A stretch of 19,752 nucleotides of DNA from Saksenaea vasiformis B4078 (GCA_000697055.1 JNDT01001759.1:1-19752); one strand, 5' to 3'. Shown: positions 8,967-18,993, counted from the first letter of the stretch. Notes: a model not told the origin generated them from the sequence alone. Numbers and translations are program-made.

Positions 8967-10801
8967 ATGAGCCAATCACCCAACGTCGACCCACCCCATC
9001 CTTACTACGATGAAAAAGCAGGGGAACGAGAAACTCGCATTCGGAGCTTGTTTGATTCGCTTGATAGCAAAGGCACTGGTTATCTCGATGCAGATGCTAT
9101 TCTAGGCGGCTTCCTTAAGCTCACTCATCTACCTGCCCATACACGTTACGCTTCCGATCTCCTGGCAAAATGCGATACAGCGCGTGACGGTCTTATCGAT
9201 TATCAAGAGTTCAGGGCCTACGTGCTAAGCAAAGAACGAGAACTTTGGGAACTATTTTCTGAGATAGACAAGTCAGGCGACTATCGATTACGTGCAGGTG
9301 ACCTTGAAAGTGCCCTTAAAGCTGCCGGTATTCGCGTAACAAGGGAAGAAATCGAGGAATTCATCCAAGTTATTGACACTGGTAAGTTCTAACGCTTCTG
9401 TTTATCCTATTCGCATCCTTCTCAATGTTACGAGTAGAAGGGAATGGGTATATCGACTTTCAAGATTGGAGAGACTTCTTGCTGGTAAAATTTGTCTTCC
9501 CCCCCTTTTTTTTGGCTATAGCAAACAAGGTCTTTTTACTTATACATCATGTTCTCAGTTGCTACCGCGAGAGACAACAATCATTGAAATTTATCGCTAT
9601 TATCAAACGTCGACTCAGTTGACTCATGATGCTGAAGTTGTTTTCCCTCCTACTGACGAAGCAGCACGTAACGCCTACAAATACCTTGCCGCAGGTGGCG
9701 TCGCAGGAGCCGTATCGAGGACCTGTACAGCTCCATTTGATCGCCTCAAAGTATACCTTATCACGCAAACGTCGTATCAGTCCACAGCAAGTGGTCGTGC
9801 TTCTTTACCTATTGCAAGTGCCCTTCGAAACATTTACGCACAGGGTGGATTTCGCGCTTTTTTTGTTGGAAATGGGTTGAACGTCATGAAGATTGTTCCC
9901 GAGTCAGCTATAAAATTTTACGTGTTTGAGACTGCAAAAACAGTATTGGCTGAGCTTACCCAGTCTGAAGATAAGAATGCGATCCCTGTTGGGGCACGGT
10001 TTGTGGCTGGTGGTGTAGCTGGTCTTTGCTCGCAGTTTTGTATTTATCCTGTTGAGACCCTTAAGACACGCATCATGTCATCCAAGGTGGCTACAACGCC
10101 TTCGCAAGTTAACCCCCGATCGTTCGTCTTACATACAGCCAGGGAAATGTACAAAGCGCGAGGTATCCGTGCATTCTGGCCTGGACTGACCCTTGGTAAT
10201 AGTACACTCTGTTTCCCAGTAGCTGATATTCGTCGATAGGTTTAATGGGTGTATTCCCTTATCAAGCACTCGATATGGGTGAGTTACACATGAGGTGATG
10301 TCTGCCGAATACAAACTTAAACTGTTTCCTAGGTATTTATGAAACCCTGAAAGTAACATATCTGCAATATATGAATTCCACTCAAGGTGCGGGTGTCGGC
10401 AGAAATGAAGGTGGACCGCCCAATGTGCTCGTATTATGGGCATGCGGTATGATGAGCGGATCCATCGGTGCTACAAGTGTATATCCGCTTAATATGATTC
10501 GAACAAGGTAATCAGCATTTTAACACGCTGCTCTTGTTGTTTGCTCTCATTTTATCCAGATTGCAAGCGCAAGGAACGCCCGGCCATCCACATCGGTACG
10601 CATCCGCATGGGACGCTGCCAAAAAGACATTTCAAGCCGACGGCGTCAGAGGCTTCTACAAAGGCTTGGGACCGACGTTGTTTAAAGTAAGGAGAATCTT
10701 GACGGCATACTTTTACTTACAGTAACGTATAGGTTGTTCCGTCGGTCAGTATTAGTTACGCTGTGTACGAGTTTAGTAAGCGGACGCTGGGTATATCTTA
10801 G
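8967..10801 (+). CDS. Calcium-regulated EF-hand mitochondrial carrier (Sal1/SCaMC type)
   Basis: Inner-membrane carrier of the ATP-Mg/phosphate type; the N-terminal calmodulin-like half faces the intermembrane space and makes adenine-nucleotide exchange calcium-dependent. Exons 8967-9381, 9438-9484, 9559-10195, 10240-10278, 10333-10507, 10560-10686 and 10733-10801 join to 502 residues, close to yeast Sal1 (494). Four EF-hand loops are visible: DSKGTGYLDADA (last position Ala, weak), DTARDGLIDYQE (good), DKSGDYRLRAGD (Tyr for the central Gly, weak), DTEGNGYIDFQD (good, split by intron 1). Three carrier repeats follow with signatures TAPFDRLK, YPVETLKTR and YPLNMIRTRLQAQG; the third has Asn for the acidic residue. 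The start is the ATG at 8967 (MSQSPNVDPPHPYYDEK). Introns are 44-74 bp. AATAAA is at 10991. Substrate is inferred from architecture. Confidence 0.94.
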
Positions 10802-11576
10802 CGGCAGTGTATTGGGTTCTCCTTTATAGATCGTAACTATTTTCAATTTGTTGTTTTGTTTTCTGTTTATCCGCTGCTTAGATCAAATTGCATTATACAA
10901 CAATGATGGACGAAACACCCAGAGATATGTCTAATGTGGTGCCTTACTACCTTTTTTTTTTTTTTTTTTGATAACTAAACGTCGTCGCGTAATAAAGGAT
11001 ACGTATGTGTTACACTACCTGAGGAGAACGATCAAGTACAAAGAGTAAACCCTTAGAACAAAAGGGCCATGAGCTATTGTCAAATACATATTAAGGAAGG
11101 AGCCCGATTGATCTAAGTTAGACAAGTACACTTGGCGAGCGATTGAACGCAGCATTGCATGTACAACTGCAAGGTGGGCCACGCGGTACTATCCTCTAAA
11201 ACGAACGTATCCGAAAACGACGCTCTTGCGAGCTTTTACAGTAAGCAAAGTAGAGTAGAATTGGTTGCGTCCAAACTGTGCCATGCTCTTTTACTGCTTC
11301 TTAGACCTTTTTTTTTTGTTGTCACACGAGGGTCTTCCTGCATGAAACAGCCCAGTATCGACAGACGGCGACACACACACGCTTATGCTTCCAGTTTCAC
11401 AACTATCGCACCACAGAATCAAAACGATACAGAAAAAGATGGTTCACTCAGTTTTAAACAAAACCAAAACGTTTTCTCGGTTATCGGTGACGTGTTTATT
11501 CAAAACGCTTGCAAGCAATGCGTAATTAAGATAATGCAAAACGCACACTGCTGGTGTACTGTTTCCATCATCGCAT
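10802..11576. other. Convergent intergenic region
   Basis: Lies between the 3' ends of the carrier (+) and uL2 (-) genes. It has an 18-base T-run ending at 10969, AATAAA for the carrier at 10991-10996, and TTTATT at 11495-11500, which on the minus strand is AATAAA 77 bases past the uL2 stop. A 142-codon plus-strand ORF (11159-11587) overlaps the uL2 stop and its 3' region and shows no domain, so I treat it as chance. Confidence 0.55.
11495..11500 (-). terminator. Poly(A) signal of uL2 gene
   Basis: TTTATT on the plus strand is AATAAA on the coding strand, 77 bases after the stop codon. Confidence 0.45.
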
Positions 11577-12440
11577 TTATTCCTTGAGCTTCTTGGTACC
11601 ACGGAGAAGACCAGTTCTTCTGGCGGCGATAAGACCGGTCTTTTGACCAGCAGGGCTGTCGCGAGCGACGGTAGAGGCGTGACCAATGTGCTGATGGTTA
11701 CCACCACCGTGAGGATGGTCAACGGGGTTCATGGCAACACCACGAGTCTTGGGCCAGCTGTTACGCTTGACTCTGTACTTGTGGTAGGCACGACCGGCCT
11801 TCAACAGAGGCTTGTCAATACGACCACCACCAGCAACGATACCGATAGCGGCACGGGAGGTGGAAGCAACGATCTTCTTGGCACCAGAGGGAAGTCTGAT
11901 ACGGGTCTTACCGTCGTCACCGTGGCTGATAACGGTAGCGTAGTTACCGGAGGTACGGGCGAGAGCACCACGGTCACCGACCTTCTCTTCAACGTTACAG
12001 ACGATTGTACCTTCAGGGACGGAGGCAAGGGGAAGGACGTTGCCGATGTTCAAGGTAGCCTTCTTACCGCAGTACACGAACTGACCAGTGTACATGCCTT
12101 CGGTGGCGATGAAAGTCTCGGTGCGAAGCTTATACCTAATCTAGAATTAGGATCGCGAAAAACATCCCAAGATAAAGCGTACTTATAAGGGTCACGGAAG
12201 ACAACCTGCAACAAATTTCCATCAATATCTCAATCGCAACATTCGTCTGTTACTCTTTACCTTGGCAAGAGGAGCACCTCGGCCAGGATCGTGCACGATC
12301 TCCTTCACAATACCGCGAATGTAACCGTGGCGTTCGGCATAGTCGAAAACTCGCAATTGGGCAGCACCCTTACGACCGACGGTATGAGCCTTGAAGATGC
12401 TTCCTGCACCTTTTCTCTGAGCACGAATTACACGACCCAT
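11577..12440 (-). CDS. RPL2: 60S ribosomal protein uL2 (L8/L2)
   Basis: Core large-subunit protein needed for subunit association and peptidyl-transferase centre structure. Minus-strand exons 12261-12440, 12183-12205 (23 bases) and 11577-12135 join to 253 residues, essentially the yeast length of 254. The start reads [20 protein letters not shown], and the bridge through the micro-exon reads [21 protein letters not shown]. The universal L2 signature is present: [17 protein letters not shown] followed by [15 protein letters not shown], including the histidine loop associated with the catalytic centre. The end is [12 protein letters not shown]. Introns are 55 and 47 bp. Codon choice is strongly biased, as expected for a highly expressed gene, which also leaves long open antisense frames. 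It sits 301 bp downstream of the Tom20 fusion gene, on the same strand. Identification is certain. Confidence 0.98.
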
Positions 12441-12741
12441 GTCTAATCGTCGGAATCACATTGCAAAATGTAAATGTTGAGATGAAGTAGCAGAAAAAAA
12501 GTAGATATATCGATAAGTAGGTGTCACTCTATCCCTTTACATCCATCGATCCTACTGCCGTAGATGATGGTTCTGCAGTACCGTACCTACTAGATTTGTA
12601 GAAGAAAGAGAAGGCTTTGGTAGTAAAGTGACACTAACAACTTATCGGAAACTCTATGAATTTCCGGGCCGGACTAATGTTCAGTCTATATTTCGAATTT
12701 TTTTTTTTTTTGGTGTCTGGGGTACGTGCACTACTGTATTC
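12441..12741 (-). promoter_or_regulatory. uL2 promoter region and Tom20-fusion 3' end
   Basis: A 301-bp gap between two minus-strand genes, so it must carry the uL2 promoter and the 3' end of the fusion gene. A run of about 13 T on the plus strand lies near 12700-12712 (A-run on the coding strand). I see no certain TATA box or ribosomal-gene motif. Confidence 0.4.
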
Positions 12742-14380
12742 CTAATCTTTTCTGGGCTTAGGCAAGGTGTACGAGGCTTGTATCTCCTCGTTCTCTTTGA
12801 TATCTTTCAAAGCAATCACTGTAATCTCATGGTTATTGCTAAATTTGATTTGGACGTTGGGTTCGTCTGAATGACCGAGATAGGTCGAGATCTTGTACAT
12901 CGCAACACCTACTGATGGGCGTTCCGAAGATAGTTCACGCTGCACTTCGGTCGAGGGCTATTTAAAGATGCACGCGATCAATTACTTTTCTCTCGATTAT
13001 TCGCTAGCACTTACCGCAACTTCCAGTTCTTCACCTTCTGCTGCAGGAATAGGATAGGCGTTGTAACCCAATTTTCCTTTCAGCATTAGATAGATCTCTT
13101 CAGACAGAAACTCATCGACACCGGGAACCTTTGTACCAAGGATGTTTTTAATCATCTGGATTTCTTCTGTCGAAGCCGTACTTGGGGCCGTGTCAAGGTA
13201 TCGGAATCGATCCAGATGATCCCAAGCACTGTATGTATTCTCTGCCGACTTGCCGGCCTTATTTTTTTCAATTTCTTCAGCAACCATGCCGGACAAGAAT
13301 TGGGCAATCATCTGGGGATATTTGAAGTTGTTTTCCTTCGCATATCTCAAGAACACCGCTTCCTTACTCTCTTCATCGTTGTTGGTCTTGTTGTTGACGC
13401 ACAAGAACTGGTGGTACATTTCCGTAGCTTGTTTTTCACAGTCAACGCTACAGAATGCAACCTTGTCACAGTTGCTGCATTCAACCTTTTCTCCCTCTAT
13501 CTTCTTCAAGCAGCAATTGCAGAACAATCCCTAAGTTACATGCTAAAAGTTAACTATTGCGATCATCCATATTGAAGCCATACCTCTAAAGCAGGATGCA
13601 ATGCGGAAACCATCGGTGTTTCGACGTATAACGTATCACCTTCTTTGATTTCTTTTCTGGCCACCAAACCGCGGCGAATAATCTGTTTGCCTTCTGGTGT
13701 AGTTCCAGCAGGCAACTCGCCCAACTTCACAGGTGTTTCTTCCGGTGGGAACTGCTCATAGAATTCGTTTTGGCGTTTTTGTTGCTGATCAACTCACTCA
13801 GTACAGTTTCCTTACTAAATTATATATATATACCTCGAGGGACATGATGCGAACAACGATCTGGAATACCTCGGGAGGAATTGTTTTTTGATAAATCATA
13901 ATCAATTCCAATGGAGCAGGGTAAACTTTAAGTGCCTTGTAGAAGGGAAGAACACTATCCTTGTAATAAGCCTGACCTACAACAAATTAATTCGTTATAC
14001 TGAATCTACTTGCCTTGACGTACCTTGGTTACAGAGTCCTTCACCCGTCGCCACTTGAGCCATGAAGTACTTTTCCTTCTCTTCGGGAGTGGTTGGAAAT
14101 TCTTCGGTAGCCACGGCAGCAAGAACCGATTCAATAAGCTGATCCAATCCTGCCTTTGCTTGTTCTTCGGCTACTTTGGCTTCCTTGGCTACTTTCTTTC
14201 GTTCGCGTCCTTTTTGCCCCGTCAGTCGGACGTTTCCCGAATAGAAAACAACTTACGCAACTTTTTACGAAGGCTGGGATCGTTACGTCGCTTGTAATCA
14301 AAGTAGACAAGGTAGCTAATACCGGCTGTCACAGCAACACCTGCAGACAAAAGCGCAATCGTCCGTGGTTGCATGGTCAT
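12742..14380 (-). CDS. TOM20: Tom20 import receptor fused to MYND zinc finger and split SET domain
   Basis: Outer-membrane receptor that reads mitochondrial presequences, here continued by a SMYD-like module. Exons 14257-14380, 14024-14209, 13834-13976, 13584-13784, 13015-13530 and 12742-12957 join to 461 residues. Residues 1-40 hold an N-terminal anchor (IALLSAGVAVTAGISYLVYF, then DYKRRNDPSLRKKLR), as in Tom20. Residues about 60-150 hold the receptor fold (EEKEKYFMAQVATGEGLCNQ, FYKALKVYPAPLEL, IPPEVFQIVV). About 165-218 resemble the first half of a SET domain (IIRRGLVARKEIKEGDTLYV). Residues 222-262 form a complete MYND finger with all Cys/His ligands. The C-terminal SET half reads YLGHSDEPNVQIKF and DIKENEEIQASY; the usual NHSC motif is GHSD, so methyltransferase activity is doubtful. 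The first ATG (14380) is used; a second lies two codons on. All joins keep frame. Confidence 0.93.
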
Positions 14381-15110
14381 GGTGAAAAAGGGAAGAAAAT
14401 AAAAGTCATTCTGAAGATAGTCATCGACTCAAAAGTCAAAGGAAGCTAATCGATATGATTGGCAAAATTTGAAAATCAGATGCACTTATTTCCTTTCAGT
14501 CATGGGTAAGGCATGTCTTGCTGTTCAAACAAAAACAAATATTTTGTTTCAATTCAAAGACTTCAAGATGGGTGGCAGTTAAGACCTTTATCACTTTGAG
14601 TTTCGTTTATACGTGTGAACTGAAACGGGCATCTAATATTCCTGACCATCATCGGATAGAATATCCGACGAAGTTAGCGTGCGCTGAGATTCTTGATGTT
14701 TAGTTCACGAGTAAAAAAAGGAACCGAGCGAATGAGGTCAGTGTGCGTGTAATACTGTAATAAAACAGAGATTTTGCAGATAAGTACACTATGTCTTGAA
14801 TATCGAAGTTACCAGACAATCTGTATATATTCAAACTGGAAGTCTGCGTATGAAATTGCCCTGCTTAGTTAACACATATTTAAAAGGTATTTTGCATATT
14901 TCTCACGAATATAAGCAGCGAACTTTGGGAAAGATAACAACAGTAGACAGTGCCTCGTGCCTAACTTTCTAAATACAAGCATTATCAGCATAGAACCTAT
15001 GATCATATGACAGAGGAAAGTTCTTCAACGTAAAACGGTCCCAAACCCTTCCGAAATCGCATAAAATCAGCTGCTACAAAGTCAGCTACTAGCACAGTTT
15101 TTTAACTGAG
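14381..15110. other. Divergent promoter region
   Basis: About 730 bp between the divergent Tom20 fusion (-) and macrodomain (+) genes. It should contain both promoters. No ORF has support: the 61-codon frame at 14518-14703 shows nothing recognisable. The sequence is AT-rich, with no obvious repeat or RNA gene. Confidence 0.5.
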
Positions 15111-16175
15111 ATGTCTACCATTGCGAAACGAGGTGCCGCGCATTTACGATCGCTGTACGAAAATGATCAAGCATTGCAAGAAGCCCTAGCAGCCGCAAAG
15201 CTCGTATCGCACAAAGTTCGTCTGAGGTAAGAAAAGGAGTGGCATAAAGCAAGGAAAACAGGGATTTGACAGTCGCGTACATACAGCGCACAGAGCATCA
15301 CTGCACTTAAACTCGATGCCATTGGTATAAAGAGTACACATCGCTTGCAATTGCTAACCGATGGACTGCAGTCAACGCAGCTAACCGTCGTCTTGCGGGT
15401 GGCGGTGGAGGTAAGTAACTATTTAGTATGTTACTTTGCCTATTAACGCTTATTGAATAGTGGACGGAGCTATTCATGCGTAAGTCTCTAGCCGCTTCCC
15501 ACGTAATGTAACATCAGTTATGCAGAGCTGCTGGTCCACAGCTATTGGAGGAATGCAAAACATTACGTGGATGCCCCGACGGAGTAAGCGTTTGCCATAT
15601 TTAGTTCATAGAATTCACCACTCTATTAGGATGCCAAGATAACGAAAGGTAAGCAAAAGTGAGGTAAAGCAGTTGCGCTAAAATAAGACAATCTACAGGA
15701 TATAGTTTGCCTGCAAAATGCAGTGTATCTCTAGAAGGAAACGAATAAAAAAACTAACAGCTAAATGCAGATGTGATTCACACTGTGGGACCACAGTCGG
15801 AACTACCGGATGTGTTGCAGAGTTGCTATCGTCGAAGCTTGGAAGTGCTAATGGAAAACAAATTATGTTCGATTGCATTTCCTTGCATTTCCACAGGAGT
15901 CTACGGCTACGATAAAGAACGAGCAGCCAATGTAGCATTGTCAACTGTGCTACAGGCTTTAATCAAGCATGATGAGGTGAGATGGTTGTGAAGTCATGGC
16001 ATCATGTGGCTAAATATCCTTCTAGATTGATAAAGTTGTATTTTGTCTCTTCAATGACGCTGAGAAAGGCATCTACCGAGGTATGTACAATTCCCACGTT
16101 CGATTACCTACAAACAGTTACTTATTCGTAGACCTGTTGCCCGTTTATTTCCCTGAGGCTGATACGAGCATGTAA
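15111..16175 (+). CDS. MacroD-type macrodomain ADP-ribose hydrolase
   Basis: Binds ADP-ribose and probably removes it from mono-ADP-ribosylated proteins or from O-acetyl-ADP-ribose. Ten exons: 15111-15226, 15287-15324, 15372-15410, 15461-15479, 15526-15583, 15630-15648, 15699-15722, 15771-15976, 16026-16080 and 16132-16175. They join to 205 residues; every intron is 46-60 bp and several exons are only 19-39 bases. Motifs: LDAIVNAANRRLAGGGGVDG (about 48-67, with catalytic-loop N53, N56 and D66), AIHAAAGPQLLEECKTLRGC, DAKITKGYSLPAK, NVIHTVGPQ (105-113), and the phosphate loop ISTGVYGYDKERAA (144-157). The order and spacing match MacroD1/2 and YmdB. The N-terminal 40 residues (MSTIAKRGAAHLRSLYEND...) are helical and lack a clear targeting signal. 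Enzyme class is firm; exact substrate is inferred. Confidence 0.94.
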
Positions 16176-16592
16176 ATCATTTCATACTAAAAAAAATGTG
16201 ATATGATTTGGCAATGACTACATCTGATCATGCCGTACAATAATGAAGTGCCATGCGTTGGACATCATTTTTTCTTTGTCTATGGTCGCCGTTTTAGTAT
16301 TATTGTGCTTTTCTCATGAATGCTGCAAGGTAGGCGTTCACATGTTCAGACGAAAGACGCAGCATGACAAAGCATAGCTTTAGTACGTATGGTCTGTATC
16401 AGGTACATGAGAACCAACTGTGACATGATGAAGTTTGTGCTTTTGACATACGCTCTAAATCTATGGACTACTCGTCAGATTGATAAAGTATTTTTCTTCA
16501 GTAACTGTGTTAAACTTATGTGCATCAATTCCCGCAATTGCTTATTTCGAAAAAAAAGTACGTATCTGATAACGCTAGCTGCTTCAATTGTC
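16176..16592. other. Convergent intergenic, no gene seen
   Basis: Lies between the 3' ends of the macrodomain gene (+) and the first MYND gene (-). It is AT-rich. An 85-codon plus-strand frame (16389-16646) runs into the antisense of the MYND gene and has no features. Confidence 0.5.
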
Positions 16593-17156
16593 CTACTCCT
16601 GACTGCGACCGTGAAGCAATCCAAGATAAAGTCTGATCGTTCCTAAGAGATCGCTGGGATAATCCTCTGGTGACTTACATTGACCATACACGGGTTTGTA
16701 ATATCTTTCCAGGAAGCCGCATATCTTTTTGTGCTCCTTATGATCTTCTCGTTGACAGTTGGCGTCGCAATAGTGGCTATAAGAGCATTTCGGGCATCGC
16801 AGCGTGCATCCTGCTTTCTTGCAGTTATCGCAAGCATCCGGCGGACCATGAATACGTTTCATTAACCTTGGTAAGATTTCGTCAAAGCTCTTGATAACAT
16901 ACGGCAAAAGATGTGGAGGAGTAGACTTAAGTACAGACATCGCATTATTTGCGGAAAATGCTCCAAAAAATGCATCTTCATTTGTAAAATGCTTTACATA
17001 TACAGCGTATGAACGAAATTTTATCCAAAAGGCTAATTGAATAGCGCGACGGTATCCGATCTCATCGACTGGTCGTAGCATGTATCTCCTATCGTTAGGA
17101 TGGATACCGAGCTCCTTCTCATACAAAATGCAAATAACTGAGTCGATCAAATGCAT
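16593..17156 (-). CDS. Small MYND zinc-finger protein, copy 1
   Basis: A 187-residue intronless protein with a C-terminal MYND finger, a zinc module that usually mediates protein contacts. The finger reads CDNCKKAGCTLRCPKCSYSH followed by YCDANC and, at the end, HKEHKKIC, with the canonical C/H ligands. The N-terminal part (ILYEKELGIHPNDRRYMLRP and VDEIGYRRAIQLAFWIKF) is helical and matches the second copy, so it is a conserved domain that I cannot name. The frame is open further to 17225 with an ATG at 17219. I chose the ATG at 17156 because it gives exactly the same length and alignment as the paralogue at 17761-18324, about 60% identical by eye without gaps. No SET domain is attached. The role is unknown; a lineage-specific adaptor family is likely. 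Confidence 0.8.
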   Translation of the reverse strand: MHLIDSVICILYEKELGIHPNDRRYMLRPVDEIGYRRAIQLAFWIKFRSYAVYVKHFTNEDAFFGAFSANNAMSVLKSTPPHLLPYVIKSFDEILPRLMKRIHGPPDACDNCKKAGCTLRCPKCSYSHYCDANCQREDHKEHKKICGFLERYYKPVYGQCKSPEDYPSDLLGTIRLYLGLLHGRSQE

Positions 17157-17760
17157 TCGTCGTGCATGTAGTGATGGAGTAGGTAAAAGCGTAGCTGGCT
17201 TCAATAATTGCCCAATCATGGGCACTCAAAGTGTTTTTTTATAACGCGAACTTGGCTATGCTAAGAAATGAGTGTTTGTCACTGCCAACCGAAATGCCAT
17301 CAACCAGTTGTTGCGTCATTTAACCATATACTATTTGAGTGCACATTCCACCGGTCATGTTACTCCCTATTCGCATGTCATCACATGCTATTGTAAACCG
17401 CTAAATATCACAGAATCCACTACCTGCGACAGGCGCACCATGTGAGCATTTGATTTTTAGTTCAAGTTCTTCTATTTGAAACCTCCGTAGACTTTCTGCC
17501 TTCCTCATTTACACGATGAAGCGGCATTCGCTGCTGGTTAAAATAAATATTCCAACAGGAAGCGTTGATAACTTAGCAATAAAATCAACCTTTCATTCAT
17601 GATGGGTATGCCGACACTTCTGAGTGCATTTTTACTTTCTCGATCAAACGGATGTAATATTTTTCTTTTCAGTTGTCTGTACTGAACCTAGCATATCACT
17701 TAACTGCAACATGTCATTTTGAACGTGTACATGTCGATAAAGCTAGCTACTTGGATTATT
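17157..17760. other. Spacer between the two MYND genes
   Basis: About 600 bp holding the promoter of copy 1 and the 3' end of copy 2. I see no ORF of interest and no obvious mobile-element end that would explain the duplication. Confidence 0.5.
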
Positions 17761-18324
17761 TCACCTATGATAGCGGTATTCAAGCTCTCTGCAATACATG
17801 TCACTCATGAGTGCTAGTTTAGGGTGATAATCCTCTGATGATTTGCATTGACCATACAAGGGTTTGTAGTATTTTTCCAGGAAGCTGCAGATCTTTTTGT
17901 GCTCACTCCAGTTTTTTCGCTGACAATCACTGTTGCAATAGTAGCTGTAGGAACATTTTCCACATCGCAGTGAGCATCCTGCTTTTTTGCAGTTATCGCA
18001 AGCATCTGCTGGGCCATGAATACGTTTCATTAATCTCGGCACAATCTTGCTATAGCTCTTGAGAACGTATGGTATGACATCGGGAGGCGTAGAATGAACG
18101 AGCGATAATGCCGCCTGGCAGGAACGTTCTCCAAGGCAAACGTCCTCTACTGTGGGTTCCGTCTCGTTCAAATTGTACGGATGGAATTTCACCCAAAAGG
18201 ACAACTGGATAGCGCGACGATATCCAATCTCATCGACTGGTCGCAACATGTAACTCCTATCGTCAGGATGGACACCGAATTCCTTCTCATACAAAATACG
18301 AGTAACTGAGTCTATTGGATTCAT
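17761..18324 (-). CDS. Small MYND zinc-finger protein, copy 2
   Basis: 187 residues in one exon, from the ATG at 18324 to TGA at 17761-17763. The N-terminus reads MNPIDSVTRILYEKEFGVHP, then MLRPVDEIGYRRAIQLSFWV. The middle is the variable part (NLNETEPTVEDVCLGERS against a different text in copy 1). The finger is CDNCKKAGCSLRCGKCSYSY, YCNSDC and HKKIC, with all zinc ligands kept. The last 20 residues have diverged completely from copy 1, while the two N-terminal and finger blocks are almost identical. Constraint is therefore on those blocks, which argues that both copies are functional. The gene lies 1,168 bp upstream of copy 1 in the same orientation, a tandem duplication. Confidence 0.82.
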   Translation of the reverse strand: MNPIDSVTRILYEKEFGVHPDDRSYMLRPVDEIGYRRAIQLSFWVKFHPYNLNETEPTVEDVCLGERSCQAALSLVHSTPPDVIPYVLKSYSKIVPRLMKRIHGPADACDNCKKAGCSLRCGKCSYSYYCNSDCQRKNWSEHKKICSFLEKYYKPLYGQCKSSEDYHPKLALMSDMYCRELEYRYHR

Positions 18325-18523
18325 TGGATATCAACGCAGAAACGGAGTCGTTTAACAATAAAGTCAATCTCAGTAGGTGGTAACGTATTGCAACGTGAAC
18401 TTGTTGATAAACGAAAGGTGAAATAATGAGAACAATAGATGGGAAGAATGGGCGAGGATAAGTTCAGCCGAAATAACAGTGGCACTTATTGCATCATCGA
18501 GCAAGTTGACTTCCACACACGTT

Positions 18524-18748
18524 TCAAACCTTTATTTGCTCCAGTACATTACAAATACTTAACAACGAACCGGCGATCTCAAGATCAACCGGATATAGAG
18601 CTTGACTAAAGCTATGTGGGCTGCTAAAACTCTTCAACGCGCGCGCATATACCTGAACAGCGTAGGCATTCCGGTTTTCTACATGCTTGTGGTTTTTCTT
18701 GTTATAGAAATATTCGCAATAGCTAAACAAAGCTTCTAAGATGCTCAT
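18524..18748 (-). CDS. Unassigned 74-residue ORF or terminal exon
   Basis: ATG at 18748 to TGA at 18524-18526, with the frame open upstream to 18832 (reading KTVACFNINKVISVNANQCL before the ATG). The text looks like protein rather than noise: SILEALFSYCEYFYNKKNHK, then AYAVQVYARALKSF and QALYPVDLEIAGSLLSI, with helix-like periodicity and no low complexity. I do not recognise a family. It lies 200 bp upstream of MYND copy 2 and 255 bp past the Fanzor stop, on the same strand as both. No good donor-acceptor pair joins it to the MYND gene. It may be a last exon, a small gene or element cargo. Confidence 0.35.
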   Translation of the reverse strand: MSILEALFSYCEYFYNKKNHKHVENRNAYAVQVYARALKSFSSPHSFSQALYPVDLEIAGSLLSICNVLEQIKV

Positions 18749-18979
18749 ACTTCTTTTAGATAAGCATTGGTTGGCGTTGACAGAAATTACTTTGTTAATG
18801 TTGAAGCAGGCTACAGTTTTTCCTTTTGGAATTTAGACGCAGTTACAATACAAAATGAACAAGAACCCGCAGAAATAGTGGACGAAATATCAGGATAAAG
18901 TAGACGAACAGCAATATAAAAATGGGACAAAGCAGATATAGCATTAGTGATATTGATATAACATCTGAGGATACTTATA

Positions 18980-18993
18980 CTTACAACTGTAAG
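18980..18993. repeat. Palindrome just past the Fanzor stop
   Basis: CTTACA-AC-TGTAAG forms a 6-bp inverted repeat with a two-base centre, starting ten bases beyond the Fanzor stop codon on the minus strand. It could fold in RNA read from the 3' end of the Fanzor gene. Its small size means chance is possible. Confidence 0.5.

Noticed and set aside
11159..11587. 142-codon plus-strand ORF with a basic His/Arg segment
   Set aside because: No domain, low-complexity parts, and it overlaps the uL2 stop and poly(A) region. Likely chance.
11643..12188. 181-codon plus-strand ORF overlapping uL2
   Set aside because: It is the antisense shadow of the highly codon-biased uL2 gene; the minus-strand reading has the full L2 signature.
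17157..17225. N-terminal extension of MYND copy 1 (from the ATG at 17219)
   Set aside because: Copy 2 has no such extension, and the ATG at 17156 gives equal length and ungapped alignment.
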